Shown one piece after another: positions 7,165 to 11,562 of a DNA stretch of 11,562 nt. Source of the DNA: Chloroflexia bacterium (GTDB lineage Bacteria > Chloroflexota > Chloroflexia > Thermomicrobiales > UBA6265). Made by a program: the position numbers and the translations under genes. The notes beneath the pieces were generated by a model, which ran no database searches, was not told where the DNA came from, and worked only from the letters and a program-made list of their open reading frames with translations. Location: assembly GCA_013698495.1 (NCBI GenBank), contig JACCUV010000376.1, positions 1 to 11,562 of the forward strand, given 5' to 3'. Position 1 is the first letter of the stretch. Every line of letters starts with the position of its first letter.

Positions 7165-9483
7165 TTAACTCGCCAGCGCCTGGGATTGGGTCGCCTGGGG
7201 CATTTCGCGGCGCACCTCGACGACATCGCGCAAGCTCTCCAGCCGATGCATGACCCGGCTGAGTTGGTTGACGCTTTCGACCTCGACCGTCAGGAGCAAG
7301 GTCACCGTCCGATCGTCGTGGGTTTGGGTCAGGACGGAGAGGATGTTGACGCGCTCGTCGGAGAGCAAGGTGCTCACGTCCTTGAGCAAGCCGACCCGGT
7401 CGAGGGCGATCATCCGCACTGGAACCGGATGCGTTTCGTTCGCTTCGGCCCCCCATGAAACAGGCACCAGGCGTTCGGGATCTGGCAGATTGATGACGTT
7501 GACGCAATCGGTCCGGTGGTACACAACCCCGCGCCCACGGGTTGTATAACCGACGATCGGATCGCCCGGCACCGGACGGCAACAATTCGCCTGGATCGTG
7601 AGCAGGTTGCCAGCCCCCATAACCTCGACACGCGCAGGGGTGGTCGGCGCCTTGACGGTCGAAATCGGGAAGACATCGCGCGGAGTTTCATCGAGCTTGG
7701 TCGCGATTTGTTGGGCCGAGACGCCGCCATACCCGATCGCGGCGAGGAAATCGTCGAGCTTGGTAAAGCGCGGGAATCGGTGCAGCACGTCCTCGAGTTT
7801 CATGTCGAGGCCGAGGCGGCGTAGCTCGCGTTCGAGGACTTCCTTGCCTTGCGTGATGTTTTCGTCACGCTCCTGACGGCGGAACCACTGGCGGACCTTT
7901 TCCCGCGCCGAGGCCGTCTTGATGTACCCTGCATTGGCCTGCAGCCAATCCCGGCGTGGACCAGTGACGGTTTTGCTGGTTTTGATCTTGACGACCTGAC
8001 CGTTTTGCAGCTTGTAATCGAGTGGAACCATTTGGCCATTGACCGTGGCGCCAACGCAGTGGTGACCGACCTGTGTGTGAATGCGGTAGGCGAAGTCGAC
8101 AGGCGTCGCGCCCGTGGGGAGTTCGTAGATATCTCCCGCCGGCGTGAAGCAATAGACCATGTCCTGGAAAACATCGGACTTGAGCGATTCGACGAACTCT
8201 TCGGCATCGGCGACCTCGTCGCGCCAGTCCATCAATTGGCGCAACCAGGTGATCTTGGCTTCGAGCCGCTGATCGCCCTTGCCGGCTTCCTTGTACCGCC
8301 AGTGGGCGGCGATCCCGTACTCGGCAACCTGGTTCATGTCCCGCGTGCGGATCTGGATTTCGACGGCGTGGGCTTCCGGACCGATCACCGCCGTGTGGAG
8401 ACTCTGATACATGCTCTCCTTGGGCGTTGCGATGTAATCGTCGATTTCGCCCGGAATCGGGTGCCAGCGGCTGTGGACAATGCCGAGCACGCTGTAACAC
8501 TCCTGAACCGAATCGACGATGATCCGAATCCCGATCACGTCGTGAATTTCCTCGAACGGGCGACCCTTGCGGTTCATCTTCCGATAGATCGAGTAGATGT
8601 GCTTGGTGCGGCCGCTCATCTCGGCCTCGATGCCAGCCGTCGCGAGCAGGACCCCAAGTTCGCGTTCGACGGCATCGATGTACGTTCGGCTATCCTTGCC
8701 GCGTTGTTCGAGGTCCTGAACGATCCGGGCATGTTCATCGGGCTGCAAATAACGAAAGGCCAAGTCTTCGAGTTCAGACTTGACCTGCCAGATGCCGAGT
8801 CGATTGGCGAGTGGAGCGTAAATCTCCATCGTTTGCTGGGCGATCCGTAGCTGCTTGTCGCGTGGCATGGAGCCGAGGGTGCGCATGTTGTGCAATCGAT
8901 CGGCAAGCTTGATCAGGACAACACCAATGTCATCGACCATGGCCAGGAACATCTTGCGCAGGTTCTCGGCCTGCTGCTCCTTTTCCCGGGCCGCGAGTCC
9001 GCGCCCATCGCCGACTTCCCCCGCCCACGGAATCTGGCCGAGCTTGGTCACGCCATCGACGAGACTCGCGACCCGGCTCCCAAACTCCTTCTGGATATCC
9101 TCGAACGAACTGCCAGTATCCTCGACCACATCGTGGAGGAGTCCGGCGGCGAGGGTATCGATGTCGAGCTGCATTTTGGCGAGCACCGCGGCAGTTTCGA
9201 TCGGGTGCACGATATAGGGTTCGCCCGATTTTCGGACAACGCCACGATGCGCGCCGAATGCGGTTCGCAACGCCTTGGTCAGGAACTCAATGTTCGATTG
9301 CGACAAACTGGGGCTCAATGCCCGATCGAGACGATCGATTGCCTCAAGCACCATCGGATCGAGTTCAAGTTGCGGCACATGCTCCGCGGCCCCGGACGCA
9401 TCAACGTCAGGCTGAGGTGGCTCCTTCAGAATGTCCAGAAGCGACGAACGCTTCGGAGTCGTCGTCAAGGGCATCGGAGGCAT
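7165..9483 (-). CDS. rel: Bifunctional (p)ppGpp synthetase/hydrolase (Rel/SpoT type)
   Basis: A long RSH protein of 772 residues that makes and breaks the stringent-response alarmone (p)ppGpp, usually under ribosome control. The HD hydrolase domain looks intact: Arg84, His93, His117-Asp118, Glu121-Asp122, and Asp195/Asn199 in KLADRLHNMRT. The synthetase domain shows RTKHIYSIYRKM (292-303), DVIGIRIIV (315-323), YQSLHT (359-364) and EIQIRT (375-380). Then come TGS (about 443-503), a helical region, the zinc-finger-like CC..H..C (Cys634, Cys635, His656, Cys660) and a C-terminal ACT domain (about 686-757). In the synthetase domain the loop before YIA reads EIDD (346-349), the EXDD form linked to RelA-only enzymes rather than RXKD. 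Start: ATG 9483 with GGAG very close, or ATG 9474 nine bases on. A CGGT/ACCG mini-hairpin (9489-9500) touches the ribosome-binding site. The kinase starts one codon after the stop. Confidence 0.95.
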   Translation of the reverse strand: MPPMPLTTTPKRSSLLDILKEPPQPDVDASGAAEHVPQLELDPMVLEAIDRLDRALSPSLSQSNIEFLTKALRTAFGAHRGVVRKSGEPYIVHPIETAAVLAKMQLDIDTLAAGLLHDVVEDTGSSFEDIQKEFGSRVASLVDGVTKLGQIPWAGEVGDGRGLAAREKEQQAENLRKMFLAMVDDIGVVLIKLADRLHNMRTLGSMPRDKQLRIAQQTMEIYAPLANRLGIWQVKSELEDLAFRYLQPDEHARIVQDLEQRGKDSRTYIDAVERELGVLLATAGIEAEMSGRTKHIYSIYRKMNRKGRPFEEIHDVIGIRIIVDSVQECYSVLGIVHSRWHPIPGEIDDYIATPKESMYQSLHTAVIGPEAHAVEIQIRTRDMNQVAEYGIAAHWRYKEAGKGDQRLEAKITWLRQLMDWRDEVADAEEFVESLKSDVFQDMVYCFTPAGDIYELPTGATPVDFAYRIHTQVGHHCVGATVNGQMVPLDYKLQNGQVVKIKTSKTVTGPRRDWLQANAGYIKTASAREKVRQWFRRQERDENITQGKEVLERELRRLGLDMKLEDVLHRFPRFTKLDDFLAAIGYGGVSAQQIATKLDETPRDVFPISTVKAPTTPARVEVMGAGNLLTIQANCCRPVPGDPIVGYTTRGRGVVYHRTDCVNVINLPDPERLVPVSWGAEANETHPVPVRMIALDRVGLLKDVSTLLSDERVNILSVLTQTHDDRTVTLLLTVEVESVNQLSRVMHRLESLRDVVEVRREMPQATQSQALAS

Positions 9484-9596
9484 TGCTCCGGTCTGAACCG
9501 CATCGACAGGCGGGACGTGTCGTGCGAGACCTTATCCATTTCGAAGGGTTCGTGCGGGGAGCCCAAAAACCAGCCACTGGCATCGTTGCTGCTGAC

Positions 9597-9626
9597 AGTG
9601 TATTCAGGCATGAGATAGCGCGTCAA
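9597..9626 (-). promoter_or_regulatory. Candidate promoter for rel (sigma-70 like)
   Basis: On the minus strand TTGACG (9626-9621) is followed after 18 bp by TACACT (9602-9597). This matches five of six -35 bases and four of six -10 bases of the housekeeping consensus. Transcription would begin near 9590, giving a leader of about 107 nt before rel. It is the best pair I see upstream of the leftward gene cluster, but such matches occur by chance. Confidence 0.35.
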
Positions 9627-9821
9627 CGTTCCGTTCACTTTTTCACGATTGGCGATCGGCGCCTCGCGTACGTTTTATCAGACGAGACTGGAATTATGGC
9701 GGCCAAAGGGATAGAGGAACGGTCCCTCGTGTTGTTTCGACTGAGACCAAAGCATCTCCCCAACCGAGTCAGGATGCTATTGTTGCCCTCTCTGGAACAA
9801 GTGGCGCCTCTCTACACGGCC

Positions 9822-9830
9822 AAAGGTGAG
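9822..9830 (+). promoter_or_regulatory. Ribosome-binding site that sets the P450 TTG start
   Basis: AAAGGTGAG matches the AAGGAGGTGA consensus well and ends three bases before TTG 9834; from the AAGG core the spacing is seven. It picks this TTG over GTG 9801 and over the far-upstream ATG codons that overlap rel antisense. Confidence 0.65.
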
Positions 9831-9833
9831 ACC

Positions 9834-10982
9834 TTGAGCGATAGACAACATTCAGATTGGGATCCGCGGGACGATGCCGTACTCAGTGATCAGCGGCGCG
9901 CCTATGATGAGATGCGTGACCGGTGCCCTGTCGCTCGCAGCGATTTCCTGGACTGGTCGCTATTCAACCACAAGCACATCAAGGACGTTCTCGCCGACCC
10001 GAAAGCCTATAGCAGCGCTTCCCGACACCGCGCGATCCCCAACGGAATGGATGAGCCCGAGCACACCCCCTATCGCCTGGTGTTGGACCAGTTCCTTGAC
10101 GTGAAGGCCATGACTGTATTTGAACCGCACTGTCGGCGCATCGCAGCTGACTCGGTTCCATCGATCCGCGCCAGCGATACCGTCGAGATTGTGTCAGCTT
10201 TTATTGAGCCCTTCTCCCTGAAATCCCTCTGTGCCTTTATCGGCTGGCCCCTCGACACCTGGGATCATCTGCGCGGCTGGTTGCACGGCAACCAGCAAGC
10301 AGCACTTTCGAGTGACAGGGCAGCGGGTATGTCACTTGCCGCTGAATACGCCGGATTCGTGATGAAGGAGATCGATGTCCGTCGCAACGAAGGCGTGGAC
10401 ATGCGCAATGACTTAACGTCCGGACTGATGACTGCCGAGGTTAACAAAACTCGACTGAGCGACGACGACATCGTGAGCATCCTCCGCAATTGGACGGCGG
10501 GACATGGCACCGTCGCGGCGGGGATCGGACTCGTGATCCTGTTCCTGGCCGAGCATGAAGAACTTCAACAGCAAATCCGAAACGATCCGGCCATGCTTCC
10601 AGCCGCCATCGATGAGATTCTCCGGGTCGATGGGCCACTCGTTGCGAATCGCCGGACAGCGACACGCGATGTGCAGATCGGCGGCCAGGAGATCGCCGCG
10701 GGTAGCAAGATCACGTTGATGTGGATCGCCGCGAACCGGGACGAAGAGACATTCGATGCCGCGTACGAGGTGCAGCTCGATCGCGATCCGGCAGAAAACT
10801 TGCTGTTCGGATGGGGTATTCACGTATGCCAGGGTATCCGCTTGGCGCGCCTCGAAATGCGAGTGGCGATTGAGGCACTCCTCGCCCAAACGACTCGGTT
10901 TCAGCTCGTGGCGGTTGACTCGCCGAAACGAGATATCTACCCCAGTAATGGTTTGGCGGAAATGACGCTTCGCCTCAGTTAA
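9834..10982 (+). CDS. Cytochrome P450 monooxygenase
   Basis: A soluble bacterial P450 that would insert oxygen into an unknown small molecule using electrons from a ferredoxin system. The 382 residues fit the usual ~400. Seen: the C-helix region DEPEHTPYR (73-81), I-helix AGHGT (222-226), K-helix ExxR as Glu261-Arg264, the AANRD block (299-303), and the haem loop FGWGIHVCQG (325-334) with ligand Cys332, followed by LARLE. The I-helix has Gly225 where the usual acid (Asp/Glu) of the acid-alcohol pair stands; Thr226 is kept. The start TTG 9834 is set by AAAGGTGAG just upstream and gives a normal P450 N-terminus. The frame is open much farther upstream, but that stretch overlaps rel antisense and looks non-coding. 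No ferredoxin, reductase or biosynthetic gene is next to it, so the substrate cannot be guessed. It diverges from rel. Confidence 0.93.
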   Translation: MSDRQHSDWDPRDDAVLSDQRRAYDEMRDRCPVARSDFLDWSLFNHKHIKDVLADPKAYSSASRHRAIPNGMDEPEHTPYRLVLDQFLDVKAMTVFEPHCRRIAADSVPSIRASDTVEIVSAFIEPFSLKSLCAFIGWPLDTWDHLRGWLHGNQQAALSSDRAAGMSLAAEYAGFVMKEIDVRRNEGVDMRNDLTSGLMTAEVNKTRLSDDDIVSILRNWTAGHGTVAAGIGLVILFLAEHEELQQQIRNDPAMLPAAIDEILRVDGPLVANRRTATRDVQIGGQEIAAGSKITLMWIAANRDEETFDAAYEVQLDRDPAENLLFGWGIHVCQGIRLARLEMRVAIEALLAQTTRFQLVAVDSPKRDIYPSNGLAEMTLRLS

Positions 10983-11084
10983 TCTCAAGGTGGTCACCCA
11001 GGCATCCGAATTTTCTAGGGGCGACGACACAGCGAGCCTGATTCGATCACCAACCGCTACTGGCGAACCGAGGACTTGTCGACT

Positions 11085-11131
11085 CGGGCCCGCCCTGAGC
11101 GAAGCGCGGCGAAGTGGAGTGGCCCCACCCG
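11085..11131. repeat. Palindromic repeat-like element in convergent spacer, possible bidirectional terminator
   Basis: GGGCC (11086-11090) pairs with GGCCC (11121-11125) around a 30-base centre containing GCCCTGAGCGAAGCG. The element lies in the 194 bp spacer between the 3' ends of the P450 and the cupin, where a two-way terminator is expected. The 'CCCTGAGCGAAG' core resembles a short dispersed repeat I recall from Chloroflexi and related genomes; this is unverified. I see no gene in the rest of 10983-11176. Confidence 0.35.
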
Positions 11132-11176
11132 GATCGCCCACAACGCGGGATGCCAACTATTCACTCGCGATCCGTA

Positions 11177-11530
11177 TCACTCCTTGCCGACGGTGGGTCC
11201 CCACCCGATCGTCAGCAGGAACGCTCCATCCTCGACCGTGCGCACCGCGTGCCGGACGCCTGTCGCGAGCGAGACGAGTTCGCCGGGACCAATTTCGCGC
11301 TCCTGATCCTCGAAAGTGACCACAAACCGTCCCCGAATGGCGTGGATTGTGATCGGACCGGGCGCGGTATGCTCGTGAAGTGCGATGCCCAGAAGCATGG
11401 TGACAAGCACAACCCGGAGACCGTCGGACTTGATCAGCGTTTCGGCCCGGCGCCCGGCCTCCGTATCCCCAGGCCGAAACCGTTCGATCTCCTCGTCGAT
11501 ATTGAACATCCCCAGAAGCCGATTGTTCAT
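11177..11530 (-). CDS. Small cupin-domain protein
   Basis: A 117-residue single-domain cupin, with no signal peptide. The first cupin motif reads as ALHEHTAPGPITIHAIRG, with His52 and His54 as likely metal ligands. The second is PGELVSLATGVRHAV, with His94. The glutamate usual in motif 1 is absent (ITIHAIRG, with His63 nearby), and the usual PxG of motif 2 is AxG. Metal binding is therefore likely three-His or altered. Small cupins of this type serve as sugar or small-molecule binding proteins, isomerases or sensors, so no reaction is assigned. The start is ATG 11530, with GAGGAG about 12 bases upstream, slightly far; ATG 11509 (MFNIDEE), with GGGG directly before it, is an alternative. It faces the P450 tail-to-tail and its own upstream neighbour lies beyond the window. 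Confidence 0.8.
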   Translation of the reverse strand: MNNRLLGMFNIDEEIERFRPGDTEAGRRAETLIKSDGLRVVLVTMLLGIALHEHTAPGPITIHAIRGRFVVTFEDQEREIGPGELVSLATGVRHAVRTVEDGAFLLTIGWGPTVGKE

Positions 11531-11562
11531 TTCTGCACTGTTCTCCTCATGTTGTGGCTCCA

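Larger units (their letters stand above)
9484..9833. other. Divergent spacer between rel and the P450 gene
   Basis: This 350 bp stretch holds no gene I can support. The P450 reading frame stays open through it, but the translation shows no P450 or other family features. It contains a candidate rel promoter (9597-9626) and the P450 ribosome-binding site (9822-9830). On the plus strand a very weak TTGGCG / 18 bp / TTTTAT pair lies around 9650-9680. GAGACC occurs three times (9526, 9743, 9828), which may be chance. Confidence 0.5.

Noticed and set aside
7849..8850. Plus-strand open frame (333 codons) inside rel
   Set aside because: Antisense shadow of the conserved rel synthetase and TGS regions; no ribosome-binding site or recognised domain.
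9258..9833. Upstream extension of the P450 frame by 192 codons
   Set aside because: It overlaps rel antisense, shows no P450 features, and TTG 9834 has a strong ribosome-binding site.
10413..11156. Minus-strand open frame of 247 codons over the P450 3' end
   Set aside because: Antisense to the P450 haem-binding region, which is certain; no domain in the antisense translation.
1..11562. High frequency of GATCG/CGATCG words
   Set aside because: They fall mostly inside coding sequence and fit the codon use (GAT/ATC followed by G); no clustering that suggests an origin or special sites.
1..11562. Mobile element, phage, CRISPR or defence system
   Set aside because: No transposase, integrase, repeat-spacer array, or toxin or restriction gene could be found on either strand.

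Overview
The window is ordinary bacterial chromosome, roughly 60% GC by eye, with densely packed genes and few gaps. Several things point to Chloroflexota, most likely a Thermomicrobia-type lineage: the form of the bifunctional Rel protein, the DUF2277 protein beside a short alpha/beta hydrolase, the secreted protein with a 'PLDPDDFPEPGY' opening, and the short palindromic extragenic repeats. This placement rests on family resemblance recalled from memory; no search was run. I see no phage, transposase, CRISPR, rRNA or tRNA.

Left part (1-1622): the 5' end of purM (purine synthesis) runs leftward out of the window. It is separated by about 200 bp from a rightward pair: an alpha/beta hydrolase that seems to have lost its oxyanion-hole loop, and a small DUF2277 protein.

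Centre (1804-9483): five leftward genes in the order of transcription relA/spoT-type rel, a PfkB sugar kinase, lgt, a large secreted protein, and hflX. rel and the kinase are separated by one codon (stop TAA, GAT, then a TTG start), so they are almost surely translated together. lgt and the secreted-protein gene are 21 bp apart. Gaps of 86 bp (with three hairpins) and 70 bp separate the kinase from lgt and the secreted protein from hflX, so the five may form one long transcript or two or three shorter ones. The theme is housekeeping and stress control: ppGpp turnover, sugar phosphorylation, lipoprotein maturation and ribosome rescue or splitting. The secreted protein is the unknown member.

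Right part (9484-11562): a 350 bp divergent spacer carries a possible rel promoter. It leads to a rightward cytochrome P450 (TTG start with a good ribosome-binding site, no redox partner nearby). A convergent spacer with a repeat-like palindrome follows, then a leftward small cupin.

I found no convincing new multi-gene system. The points most worth checking are the loop deletion in the hydrolase, the missing I-helix acid in the P450, the EXDD motif in a Rel with an intact hydrolase site, the same-frame rel/kinase junction, the duplicated secreted protein that lacks a lipobox although it follows lgt, and the two repeat-like palindromes.
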